Shown here: one piece after another, positions 33,316 to 40,339 of the stretch
Layout: each line of letters opens with the position of its first letter
Position numbering within the stretch: position 1 is the first letter of the stretch
NCBI GenBank assembly: GCA_963811055.1
Contig: CAWEPQ010000001.1
Span: 1 to 64,000, forward strand
Origin: JACVRW01 sp963811055
Lineage (GTDB): Bacteria > Actinomycetota > Thermoleophilia > Solirubrobacterales > Thermoleophilaceae
Direction of reading: 5' to 3'
Length of the DNA stretch: 64,000 nt
The notes under the pieces: generated by a model
Database searches by the model: none
What the model saw: only the letters and a program-made list of their open reading frames with translations
What the model was told of the DNA's origin: nothing
Translations under genes and position numbers: made by a program

Positions 33316-33346
33316 CGACGGGGCGGTCCGGTGGACCGCCCCGTCG
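33316..33346. terminator. bidirectional hairpin terminator
   Basis: A 14-bp perfect stem (CGACGGGGCGGTCC paired with GGACCGCCCCGTCG) closes a 3-base loop. It lies between the secreted-protein gene and the convergent small membrane gene. T-rich sequence follows on the plus strand (TGATTCTTCG), so it can end transcription from both sides. Confidence 0.75.
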
Positions 33347-33375
33347 TGATTCTTCGCCTGAGCGTCGCTGTCTCG

Positions 33376-33564
33376 CTATGACTCGTCGCTGCCGGCAGTG
33401 TCGCCGCGCTCGGAGCCGCGTGGATGGGCATCTATCCCGCTGCCCTCGCGGCTATAGAGGCCGATGCCCGCACCCACCAGGATGAGCAGAACGGCCACGA
33501 CGAGAAAGCCGCCTCCGGAACCCGTCGCGGTCGTGATCGCGTGGAAGTACTGAATACCTGACAT
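33376..33564 (-). CDS. small single-span membrane protein
   Basis: This 62-residue protein has one hydrophobic helix, GGGFLVVAVLLILVGAGIGL, flanked by a short N-terminal part (MSGIQYFHAITTATGS) and a charged C-terminal tail. It is divergent from the SPW-repeat gene across 46 bases. It is too small to place in a family; coding is supported by composition and a clear stop-to-start frame. Confidence 0.55.
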   Translation of the reverse strand: MSGIQYFHAITTATGSGGGFLVVAVLLILVGAGIGLYSREGSGIDAHPRGSERGDTAGSDES

Positions 33565-33610
33565 GGCCCGATGATGCCCGCGACTGGCCCTTTCTCATGA
33601 GCCTTGTCAG

Positions 33611-33988
33611 ATGAATTACGCCACTGCGGTACCCGACGGCCCGTCCGGGCAGCAGATACTCGTGAGGTCTCTGGCGAGCAACGAGCAGGCCCTACGAGCG
33701 GCCGACCGCGAGGCCTTCCGCTCAGGCGCAGCCACAGCCGGAGCCGGACTCTTCCTCGCAGTGTCGCCGTGGGTCCTCAACTACCGCGCAGACGACGCGA
33801 CCGTGCTGGCGGTCGTGCTCGGCATCGTCGTCGCGATCCTGGCCCTGGCGGGGACCAGACCGGACGGGGCGACCCGCTGGCTCGGGTGGCTCAGGAGCTT
33901 CCTGCTCGCCGGCGTGGCGGTGCTCGCAACCTCGGCCTGGAGCACGTCGAGCGGGACCGCAGCACGCGACGAAGCGCCACCGCCCTGA
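33611..33988 (+). CDS. SPW-repeat membrane protein
   Basis: This 125-residue protein has two to three membrane helices and the SPW motif in GLFLAVSPWVLNYRADDATV, the mark of SPW-repeat proteins. These are usually duplicated and of unknown function. Here only one SPW unit is obvious, and the second half (WLGWLRSFLLAGVAVLATSAW) is diverged. It lies 39 bases before the response regulator and may be co-transcribed with it. Confidence 0.78.
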   Translation: MNYATAVPDGPSGQQILVRSLASNEQALRAADREAFRSGAATAGAGLFLAVSPWVLNYRADDATVLAVVLGIVVAILALAGTRPDGATRWLGWLRSFLLAGVAVLATSAWSTSSGTAARDEAPPP

Positions 33989-34027
33989 AGCGCGCCGCTC
34001 TACGCTCTGCCTTCCCGCTGGGCGGTG

Positions 34028-34693
34028 ATGCCGGTGAATGCCGACCTGAAGACACGAATTCTCCTCGCAGACGACCATGCCGTCGTCCGCCGCGGTCTGC
34101 GCCACGTCCTGGACGCCGAGCCTGACCTCGAGGTCGTCGCGGAGGTCGGGGACGGAGCAGCCGCGATCGAGCGCGCCTTGGCGGCAGACGTGGACCTCGC
34201 GATCCTCGATGTGACCATGCCTCGCATGACCGGGCTCCAGGCGGCCGCTGAGCTGGCGCGCCGCCGGCCAGAGCTGCACGTCCTCATCCTCTCCATGCAC
34301 GACAACGAGCGTTACTTCTTCGAGGCGCTGCGGGCCGGGGCGTCCGGCTACGTGCTCAAGTCCGTGGCCGATCGCGACCTGATCGAGGCCTGTCGTGCCA
34401 CGATGCGTGGCGAGCCCTTTATCTACCCAGGAGCGATCAGAGCGCTCGTCCGCGACTACCTGCGGCGCGCCACGAGCGGCGAGGAGCTGCCCGAGGACCC
34501 ACTCTCACCGCGCGAGACCGAGGTGGTCAAGCTGATCGCGGAGGGGCACACCACCCGTGAGATCGCGGCCATGCTGGTCCTCAGCGAAAAAACCGTGGAG
34601 CGCCACCGGGCCAACATCTTGGAGAAGCTCGGCATGCGCGACCGAGTGCAGCTGACCCGCTACGCGATACGCCGCGGACTCATAGAGCCGTAG
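34028..34693 (+). CDS. NarL/LuxR-type response regulator, paralogue of the one at 27625
   Basis: This 221-residue protein has a receiver with LLADDHAVVRRGLRHVLDAE, acceptor Asp in DLAILDVTMPRMTGLQ and Lys in SGYVLKSVAD. The C-terminal LuxR domain is PLSPRETEVVKLIAEGHTTR with LSEKTVERHRANILEKLG. Much of the receiver is identical to the regulator at 27625-28284, so the two arose by duplication. No kinase is adjacent on this strand; the paralogous kinase at 37314 is the likeliest partner. Start ATG 34028 is chosen over the overlapping GTG 34025. Confidence 0.93.
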   Translation: MPVNADLKTRILLADDHAVVRRGLRHVLDAEPDLEVVAEVGDGAAAIERALAADVDLAILDVTMPRMTGLQAAAELARRRPELHVLILSMHDNERYFFEALRAGASGYVLKSVADRDLIEACRATMRGEPFIYPGAIRALVRDYLRRATSGEELPEDPLSPRETEVVKLIAEGHTTREIAAMLVLSEKTVERHRANILEKLGMRDRVQLTRYAIRRGLIEP

Positions 34694-34695
34694 TC

Positions 34696-34713
34696 GGGAT
34701 GGGTAGACCCCCC
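34696..34713 (+). promoter_or_regulatory. stress-block motif, copy B
   Basis: GGGATGGGTAGACCCCCC lies 3 bases after the response-regulator stop and 26 bases before the Crp/Fnr start. It shares GG(A/G)TGGG plus a C run with the sites at 27572 and 39301. Its distance suggests an operator or activator site for the Crp/Fnr gene. Confidence 0.45.
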
Positions 34714-34738
34714 GCCGGGAAATGAGGGGCGCTCTCCA

Positions 34739-35545
34739 TTGTCCGCAGCTCTGTCCTGGGCCAACCTGAGGAGTATGACGCCGAGCCCTTGCGTGCGCGA
34801 TGACGTGGCGCCGGTCCTTCGGAGGGTCAGGGAGACCACGCTTGTCCTCAGGGAGGACGCCGGGCTCGGCGAGCACCTCGACGCGGTCCGCTTCGAAGCC
34901 GCGGCCGCCAACAGCCTGGCAGCGGTGCTCCGGATCCCGCGGGGACCGTGGGAGCCGCCGCGCCCGGCGCGGCCTGTGAGCTGCCTCGGCTTTCTCGTGC
35001 TTGAAGGGGTCGTCGCCAGGCGAGTCACCTTGGATGGAGCCACCTGGACTGAGCTGCTCGGCCCGGGCGACCTGCTCGAGCCGGGGCGACAGGACCGCGA
35101 TCTGAACTCGTCGATCCCGCCGTCCGTGGAGCTCGCATTGCTCAGCGACGGCAGGCTGGCCGTGCTCGGTCCCCGGTTCCCGGCGCGCATGGCCGCCTGG
35201 CCGGAGGTGGGCGTTGCGTTGAGCGCGCGCCTGGCCGAGCGCGCGCAGTCCCTGAGCTACATACTGGCCGCGCGTGGTCGCGTGGGAGTCGCCGAACGCA
35301 TCGTGTTGGTGCTGAGACACCTGGCAGACCGCTGGGGCCACGTGACTCCAGACGGTGTCGTGGTCGATCTTCCGGGTGTCACGCACGAGGTGATCGCCAG
35401 CATGATCGGCGCAGCCCGCCCATCCGTCAGCACCGCGCTGGGTGAGTTGCGGCGCCGGGGCGAGATACTTCGCCCGGCGCCCGGCACGTGGCTGCTGCGC
35501 CCGGCGGGCGCCGCGGCAGCCGCGGCAGCCGCGGCAGCCGCCTAG
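34739..35545 (+). CDS. Crp/Fnr-family regulator with poly-alanine tail
   Basis: This 268-residue regulator has an N-terminal cyclic-nucleotide-binding-like barrel (LGFLVLEGVVARRVTLDGAT, ELLGPGDLLEPG), a long dimer helix and a C-terminal winged helix (VTHEVIASMIGAARPSVSTALGELRRRG). No Fe-S cysteine cluster like that of Fnr is seen. The protein ends in about ten alanines encoded by a 9-base tandem repeat. TTG 34739 has a GAGGGG site 9 bases upstream; ATG 34775 is the alternative. A motif shared with UspA and the ion-carrier operon precedes it. Confidence 0.88.
   Translation: MSAALSWANLRSMTPSPCVRDDVAPVLRRVRETTLVLREDAGLGEHLDAVRFEAAAANSLAAVLRIPRGPWEPPRPARPVSCLGFLVLEGVVARRVTLDGATWTELLGPGDLLEPGRQDRDLNSSIPPSVELALLSDGRLAVLGPRFPARMAAWPEVGVALSARLAERAQSLSYILAARGRVGVAERIVLVLRHLADRWGHVTPDGVVVDLPGVTHEVIASMIGAARPSVSTALGELRRRGEILRPAPGTWLLRPAGAAAAAAAAAAA
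35513..35539 (+). repeat. three perfect 9-bp tandem repeats coding poly-Ala
   Basis: The unit GCGGCAGCC is repeated three times exactly, within the last codons of the Crp/Fnr gene, extending an Ala run at the C-terminus. Copy-number change would alter tail length by three residues without a frameshift. Confidence 0.85.
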
Positions 35546-35547
35546 CC

Positions 35548-36108
35548 CTAGCCGATTCGAGGCTTCAGCATCTCGAGCAGACGCTCGACCCGCGCGTTCA
35601 CCTCCCCGGGCTCCATGTGCATGACCAGCGATACCTCGTCGGGGTTTGCGCCGTCGGCGAGCATGCCGAGGAGAGGCAGGTCGTGCTCGTGGATCCGGGA
35701 GCGGCCGACGCGTACGAGCTCCGAGGCCGTCTCCGGAAACACAGAGCCGCCGCGAGCGACCGTGCGGATGGCCTCCAGAAGGTCGTTCGCCGGCGCCCCC
35801 TTGTCCAGCACGCCGTCCGCGCCCGCCAGGCGCGCCGGAAGCGCCAGACCTTGGCGCGCGTGTGCCGAGTAGAGGAGCACCCGTATCTCCGGGTCCTGCT
35901 TTCTGAGGCGCTGACAGAGCGTGATTCCGTCCTCTCCCGCCAGGTGGTAATCCACGAGCGCGACATCCGGGTCGTGGCCGACCGCGTCGATCGCCTCGGC
36001 ACCGTCGGCCGCCAGCGCGCAGACCACCATCCCGGGCTCGCGCCGCAGGACGCTGTTCAGGCCGGCGCGCATCGCGGGGTGGTCGTCCACCACCAGGACT
36101 CTGATCAC
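35548..36108 (-). CDS. response regulator with degenerate output domain
   Basis: This 186-residue protein has an intact receiver: VLVVDDHPAMRAG, acceptor Asp in DVALVDYHLAGEDG and Lys in GVLDKGAPAN. The C-terminal 50 residues (LLGMLADGANPDEVSLVMHM, then VNARVERLLEML) keep the spacing of a LuxR helix-turn-helix but have lost its usual T-x-R-E and recognition residues, so DNA binding is doubtful. The ATG overlaps the kinase stop (ATGA). It is last in a UspA-kinase-kinase-regulator unit. Confidence 0.85.
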   Translation of the reverse strand: MIRVLVVDDHPAMRAGLNSVLRREPGMVVCALAADGAEAIDAVGHDPDVALVDYHLAGEDGITLCQRLRKQDPEIRVLLYSAHARQGLALPARLAGADGVLDKGAPANDLLEAIRTVARGGSVFPETASELVRVGRSRIHEHDLPLLGMLADGANPDEVSLVMHMEPGEVNARVERLLEMLKPRIG

Positions 36109-37247
36109 CGGGCACGCTCCAGCATCGTGTCGATCGGGGCGACCAGGCGGACCTGCGTACCCTCGCCGCCTGAGGGCTGTCCGGTGACGGCAAGCGAGCC
36201 ACCGAGAAGCTCCGCGCGCTCGACCATCGACCGGATGCCATGGGAGTCCCAGGGTGCCTCCGGAGGCAAGCCCGCGCCGTCGTCATCGACCACCGCCGAC
36301 AGCATTCCCGCCGTCACGGTCATGGAGACCGCCACTTTGGAGGGGCCGGCGTGTCTCACGGCGTTCGTCATCGCCTCGCTGATGATGTGGAACGCGTGAT
36401 TGACACCGGAGCCCGTCAGGCTCGTGTCGTCATCCGTCACCTCTATCGGTATGCCGGTTGCGGCCTCGAGGCGGGCGGCGCGGGTTCGCACCGCACCGGC
36501 CAGGGTTGTGTCAGCCGACACGCTGCGGAGGTTCGCGAGGCTCGAGTCCATCTCCGATCCAGCGGACTCGAGCTCGCCCAGCGCCAAAGCGATCGCGTCC
36601 CCGGAGGGTCCGGTGCCATTGCGAGGAAGCGAGCTGAGCACTAGGTGAGCCGCGTGTATTCGCTGCTTGGCGGAGTCATGCAGTTCGCGCGCGAGCCGCC
36701 GGCGCTCCGCTTCAAGCGCCAACTCGGACGACCTGGCCCGCTCGCGGTCGAGGTGCCTGAGCAAGTCCGCCATATAGGCCAGCCCGATGCCGAGCAACAG
36801 CGGGAGCGACAAGTGTGTGCTGAAGCTCTCGAGCCGAGGCGTCGTGTCGAGGGTGTTCCAATCGACGCCGGTAAACAGAGCGACAGTCAGGTAACCGATC
36901 GCGAAGGCGCCGGTGGCGGCTACGCCGCGCCAGCGCGGTGGAGCAGCGGCCGGCAGGATCAAGGCGGTCAGCGCAAGGAGATAGACAGGGCTCCGCCAGT
37001 TGCCGCCGGCCAGGACCAGCCCGAGCGCAAATGTGCCGTCCAAGAGCCAGAAAGCCGGACTTGCGCTGATACCCCGCCGCCTGCTCACGAGCGCCGCCGT
37101 GACCGTCCCGTACACCACTACGACCAGGGCGTAGAGGCTGTCCTCGTCGGTGACCTGGTGGAAGATCAGGAGCAGAGCGGCGACCGCCGTCCCCGCGATC
37201 CGCGCCCGTACGAAGAGCGACCTCCACGGATTCACTACACGCGACAC
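36105..37247 (-). CDS. DesK-like sensor histidine kinase
   Basis: This 380-residue kinase has about five membrane helices in the first 150 residues (TAVAALLLIFHQV, YALVVVVYGTVTAALV and others). A HisKA_3 domain follows with RRRLARELHDSAKQRIHAAH, where SAKQ replaces the usual EVGQ, then an ATPase domain (SEAMTNAVRHAGPSKV, VVDDDGAGLPPE). Multi-span DesK-type kinases report membrane state. It is coupled to the degenerate response regulator and preceded by a second kinase gene, 66 bases away. Confidence 0.9.
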   Translation of the reverse strand: MSRVVNPWRSLFVRARIAGTAVAALLLIFHQVTDEDSLYALVVVVYGTVTAALVSRRRGISASPAFWLLDGTFALGLVLAGGNWRSPVYLLALTALILPAAAPPRWRGVAATGAFAIGYLTVALFTGVDWNTLDTTPRLESFSTHLSLPLLLGIGLAYMADLLRHLDRERARSSELALEAERRRLARELHDSAKQRIHAAHLVLSSLPRNGTGPSGDAIALALGELESAGSEMDSSLANLRSVSADTTLAGAVRTRAARLEAATGIPIEVTDDDTSLTGSGVNHAFHIISEAMTNAVRHAGPSKVAVSMTVTAGMLSAVVDDDGAGLPPEAPWDSHGIRSMVERAELLGGSLAVTGQPSGGEGTQVRLVAPIDTMLERAR

Positions 37248-37313
37248 TCCACCGCACGTTGCCGTTGTCCTGTCGATACCGCAAGGGGCGATGTCGCCGT
37301 TCGGACCAGATAC

Positions 37314-38309
37314 CTAGCCCATATGTAGAGGGAGCTCCAGGCGGACCTCCGTGCCTCCCTCCGGCGCCTGGACCACCCTGAGCCGCCCGCCGACGAGCAG
37401 GGCTCGCTCGCGCATTCCCTGGATTCCTGCGCCGGCCCTCGCATCGCCGATGCCGGAGCCGTCATCCAGCACACAGAGGACGAGGAGCTCGCCGGCGACC
37501 TGCAACGTCAGCGATCCGCGAGTCGCGCCGGCGTGGGTGAGTGAGTTCGTCAGCGCCTGCTGCGCGACGCGGTACACGACCAGCTCGCGTTCCTCTCCGA
37601 GTGGTGGCAGCGCCACGGCCAACCTGCGCTCGACCGGAAGGCCACCCTGCTCGGTGATTCGATCGCACAGGGCGTCCAGCGCGTTCACCAAGCCGAGCTC
37701 CTCAAGTGCCTCGGGCCTGAGCCTGTGGGCGATGCGGCGGACGTCCTCGAGAGAGGCGCGTGCGCTCTCGCGCGCCTCGGCAGCCTCGTCCGCCAGCCCG
37801 GGCGGAGCGTCCCGGCAGAGCCGGTCGAGCTGGAGCACGACGGCTGTGAGCGTCTGGCCGACCTCGTCGTGTAGCTCCTGCGCCACGCGCCTCCGCTCGT
37901 CCTCTTGAGCGTTGAGGGAGCGCTTTACGCTCAGTCTGCGTTCCTCCTCCAGCCGCTCGAGCATCGAATTGAACGCGATCGTCAGGCCGAGCATGTCGGG
38001 CTCTCCGTCGGGCAGAGGAACCCGTTCGCCCGGCCGGAGCGGCTCGGCGCGCGCCATGGCGTAGGCGAGCCGGTCGAGTGGAGAAAGGGCTCTTCTCAGC
38101 ACGAGCAGGTTCACCAGTAGGACGGCGCCCAGTCCGGCGACGAGGATCAGCACCGCCCCGATCGAGGTCGGCGACGGGATGCTCGCGGGCGACAAGGCGA
38201 TCGTGAGAACCGCCACCGTGAGCACCACTGCGTTGGCCAGGAAGACTCGCGTGACGAGCGACGCGCCCCTGCCGGAGCGGGACTGCTCATCTGGTTCGAC
38301 CACGTGCAT
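37314..38309 (-). CDS. membrane sensor histidine kinase, paralogue of the one at 28281
   Basis: This 331-residue kinase has two helices (TRVFLANAVVLTVAVLTIAL and ILVAGLGAVLLVNLLVL), a HAMP-like linker, HisKA_3 RRRVAQELHDEVGQTLTAVV, N-box QQALTNSLTHAGA and G-box DDGSGIGDA. The order and linker residues match the kinase at 28281, but no cognate NarL gene directly follows; the matching regulator type is at 34028 on the other strand. It lies 39 bases after the UspA stop, implying co-transcription. Confidence 0.92.
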   Translation of the reverse strand: MHVVEPDEQSRSGRGASLVTRVFLANAVVLTVAVLTIALSPASIPSPTSIGAVLILVAGLGAVLLVNLLVLRRALSPLDRLAYAMARAEPLRPGERVPLPDGEPDMLGLTIAFNSMLERLEEERRLSVKRSLNAQEDERRRVAQELHDEVGQTLTAVVLQLDRLCRDAPPGLADEAAEARESARASLEDVRRIAHRLRPEALEELGLVNALDALCDRITEQGGLPVERRLAVALPPLGEERELVVYRVAQQALTNSLTHAGATRGSLTLQVAGELLVLCVLDDGSGIGDARAGAGIQGMRERALLVGGRLRVVQAPEGGTEVRLELPLHMG

Positions 38310-38348
38310 CGCCGCGGAGGAGCGTAGTGGCGCTCCAGCGGCGGCTGC

Positions 38349-39239
38349 TCAGGCGGCGCTGGACTCCAGCAGCTCGTAGTGACCCGAGCCTGCCTCGAGG
38401 CATGCCTCCTCCGGCAGGACCAGAAGTGCCGTATGGCCCTCCGCCGCCAGCCGGACGGGAACTGAACCCTGGAAGAGCGCCCCAAGTCTTGACCGCTTGC
38501 CGGCCCCGACGACGATCAGCCCGGCGCGTTCCTCCCCCGCGATGCGCCGGAGCGCCGGCTCCGGGGGGATATCGAGGACGTGCTGGTGCGCGGTGACCCC
38601 GGCCGCCTCGAGAGCGTCCACGAGAGTCCGCTCAGCCGCCTCCCTGAACTCCATGCCGATCGGTGGCGCCGGAGCCGTCACCCCGATACCCAGCGCGAGC
38701 GGGTTGTAGGTGTGCACCGCGTGAAGCTCCGCATCGAGCCGGTGAGCCACATCGGCTGCCAGCCGCAGGATCGAGGCGTCGAGATCGCCGCCCTCGACGC
38801 CGCAGACCACGGCCGGCAGCGGTCCCGAGTCCGGAGGGCGCACGGCGTCGCGCGGTACCACCACCACGGGACAGGGCGCCTTGCGGATGAGCGCGTTCGC
38901 GGTGCCGCCGGGGAGAAGCGATGCGAGTCCGCGTGGTTCGCTCGAGCCGACGACCAGCAGCTCGGCGTCCTCGTCAGAGGCGACCTCGGCCAGCGACTCC
39001 ACCGGATCTCCCCATTCCACCCGTTCGCGCGTGGCGGGAGGAAAGCCGTGGAGGCTCGCCACAGTCGCCAGGTCGCGGGACAGCGGCTGCCCCGAGTCCG
39101 TCACATGCACGAGTGTCACGCCACAGCCCAGGTCGGCGCCTAGCCGCGCCGCTACCCCGGGGATCCTCGACGCCGCATCCTCGCTGCCGAGGCCGCACAC
39201 GATCCGGCCGCTTCTAGGGTGAGCTCGATTTTGATCCAT
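38349..39239 (-). CDS. tandem universal stress protein (UspA x2)
   Basis: This 296-residue cytosolic protein has two Usp domains. Domain 1 reads IVCGLGSEDAASRIPGVAAR to LLVVGSSEPRGLASLLPGGT, with the ATP-type G-x2-G-x9-G pattern followed by CPVVVVPRD. Domain 2 (VVCGVEGGDLDASILRLAAD) ends GLIVVGAGKRSRLGALFQGS. Tandem ATP-binding Usps are induced on starvation or hypoxia in actinobacteria. ATG 39239 is preferred among several close Mets. The upstream motif at 39301 and the downstream kinases suggest one stress operon. Confidence 0.93.
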   Translation of the reverse strand: MDQNRAHPRSGRIVCGLGSEDAASRIPGVAARLGADLGCGVTLVHVTDSGQPLSRDLATVASLHGFPPATRERVEWGDPVESLAEVASDEDAELLVVGSSEPRGLASLLPGGTANALIRKAPCPVVVVPRDAVRPPDSGPLPAVVCGVEGGDLDASILRLAADVAHRLDAELHAVHTYNPLALGIGVTAPAPPIGMEFREAAERTLVDALEAAGVTAHQHVLDIPPEPALRRIAGEERAGLIVVGAGKRSRLGALFQGSVPVRLAAEGHTALLVLPEEACLEAGSGHYELLESSAA

Positions 39240-39300
39240 GGGCATCAGCATGACCCGGAACCGCTGCCTCGACCATGGCTGCGAGGCTCCATTCTGGGGA

Positions 39301-39317
39301 GGGGAATCCACCCATCC
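39301..39317 (-). promoter_or_regulatory. stress-block motif, copy C
   Basis: On the minus strand this reads GGATGGGTGGATTCCCC, about 62 bases before the UspA ATG. It shares the GGATGGGT core with copy B at 34696 and, less well, copy A at 27572. UspA, Crp/Fnr and NarL-type genes are classic members of dormancy-type regulons, so a common regulator is plausible. Confidence 0.45.
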
Positions 39318-39404
39318 TCCACGCCCCTCAGCCACCGATGTCAGCTCGCTGACACCGCGACCGAATCGACGGCCGCCGCCTCGGGTTGTGGCGACGACAT
39401 CCAG

Positions 39405-39557
39405 CCGAGTCCCGGCCGAGGCAGGCGGGAGCGGGGGACCCACGACAGCCCGGGCGACAGCCCGGTCCCGGGGCGAATCCCAGCGAGGCGACTTAGGCCT
39501 CTGCGGGTAGCGCCACTCTCTTGGTGCGAGCCCGGCAGCTAACCCCGTAGGCACGAC
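39405..39557 (+). ncRNA. cyclic-di-AMP riboswitch (ydaO/yuaA leader)
   Basis: The leader of the cell-wall hydrolase gene matches the conserved c-di-AMP riboswitch blocks in order. These are GGGAGCGGGGGACCCAC near 39427, GGTCCCGGGGCGAATCCCAG near 39464, CTGCGGGTAGCGCCA near 39501, and the diagnostic GAGCCCGGCAGCTAACCCCG followed by TAGGC, ending near 39552. In actinobacteria this aptamer typically precedes NlpC/P60 and Rpf-type hydrolase genes and turns them down when c-di-AMP is high. The exact 5-prime edge is approximate; 39240-39404 shows only the divergent promoter region. Confidence 0.88.
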
Positions 39558-39576
39558 AAGAGAGGGGTTCGTCCGC

Positions 39577-40335
39577 ATGCGAAAAGCACGTGCCGCGGCC
39601 ATCGCCGGCCTGGCGTGTCTCGCCGGTCTGGCGCCGGCTACCGCCGCCGTAGGAGCACCGCTCGGTTCTCGGCAGCTCCACCAGGGCATGAGCGGCTCGG
39701 ATGTGCGTGCCCTGCAGCGCGCGCTGACGCGCGCGGGCTTTGCGACCACACGGGATGGGGTCTTCGGCCGGCAGACCCGAGCCAGCGTTGAGCGCTTCGA
39801 GCGCACTACCCATCGACGGGTCGACGGGGCCGTCTCGCGTTCCGACACACGCGCCCTCCGACGACTCGCGGCCCGCTCGACAAAGGAGACGTTCGGAGGT
39901 GCGGTAGCCGGCCCGTCTCCCAGGGCGGGACGGGCGACGCTGATGCCCGCCGGCCTGGCGCAGCCACCGGTCTCGGCGCCACCCGAGGTCGCAGCCGCGA
40001 TCCGCGCGGCCAACGCGATCGCCCGAAAGCCCTACCGGTACGGTGGTGGTCACGCGAGCTGGAACGCGCGTGGCTACGACTGCTCAGGGTCGGTCAGCTT
40101 CGCCCTTCACGGCGGTGGCCTGTTGCGAAGCCCGCTCGCATCGACGGGGCTGATGGGTTTCGGGAAGCGCGGGCCAGGGCGTTGGATCACCACCTACGCG
40201 AATCACGGCCATGCCTACATGGTCGTGGCCGGCCTGCGGTTCGACACGAGTGCGCGCCGGCGGACGGGCTCACGCTGGACCACGTTGACCCGCTCAGCCC
40301 GGGGCTACGTCAAACGACATCCCGCGGGCCTCTGA
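39577..40335 (+). CDS. secreted cell-wall hydrolase: peptidoglycan-binding plus NlpC/P60-like domain
   Basis: This 252-residue exported protein has signal peptide MRKARAAAIAGLACLAGLAP, followed by a PG_binding_1 domain (HQGMSGSDVRALQRALTRAG, DGVFGRQTRASVERFERTTH; residues 35-95). A linker leads to a C-terminal cysteine-peptidase-like domain with ARGYDCSGSVSFALHGGG (nucleophile Cys) and NHGHAYMVVAGLRFDTS (His). It should cut peptide stems in peptidoglycan. It has a GAGAGGGG ribosome site and lies directly downstream of the c-di-AMP riboswitch, which supports the role. Confidence 0.9.
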   Translation: MRKARAAAIAGLACLAGLAPATAAVGAPLGSRQLHQGMSGSDVRALQRALTRAGFATTRDGVFGRQTRASVERFERTTHRRVDGAVSRSDTRALRRLAARSTKETFGGAVAGPSPRAGRATLMPAGLAQPPVSAPPEVAAAIRAANAIARKPYRYGGGHASWNARGYDCSGSVSFALHGGGLLRSPLASTGLMGFGKRGPGRWITTYANHGHAYMVVAGLRFDTSARRRTGSRWTTLTRSARGYVKRHPAGL

Positions 40336-40339
40336 ATGC

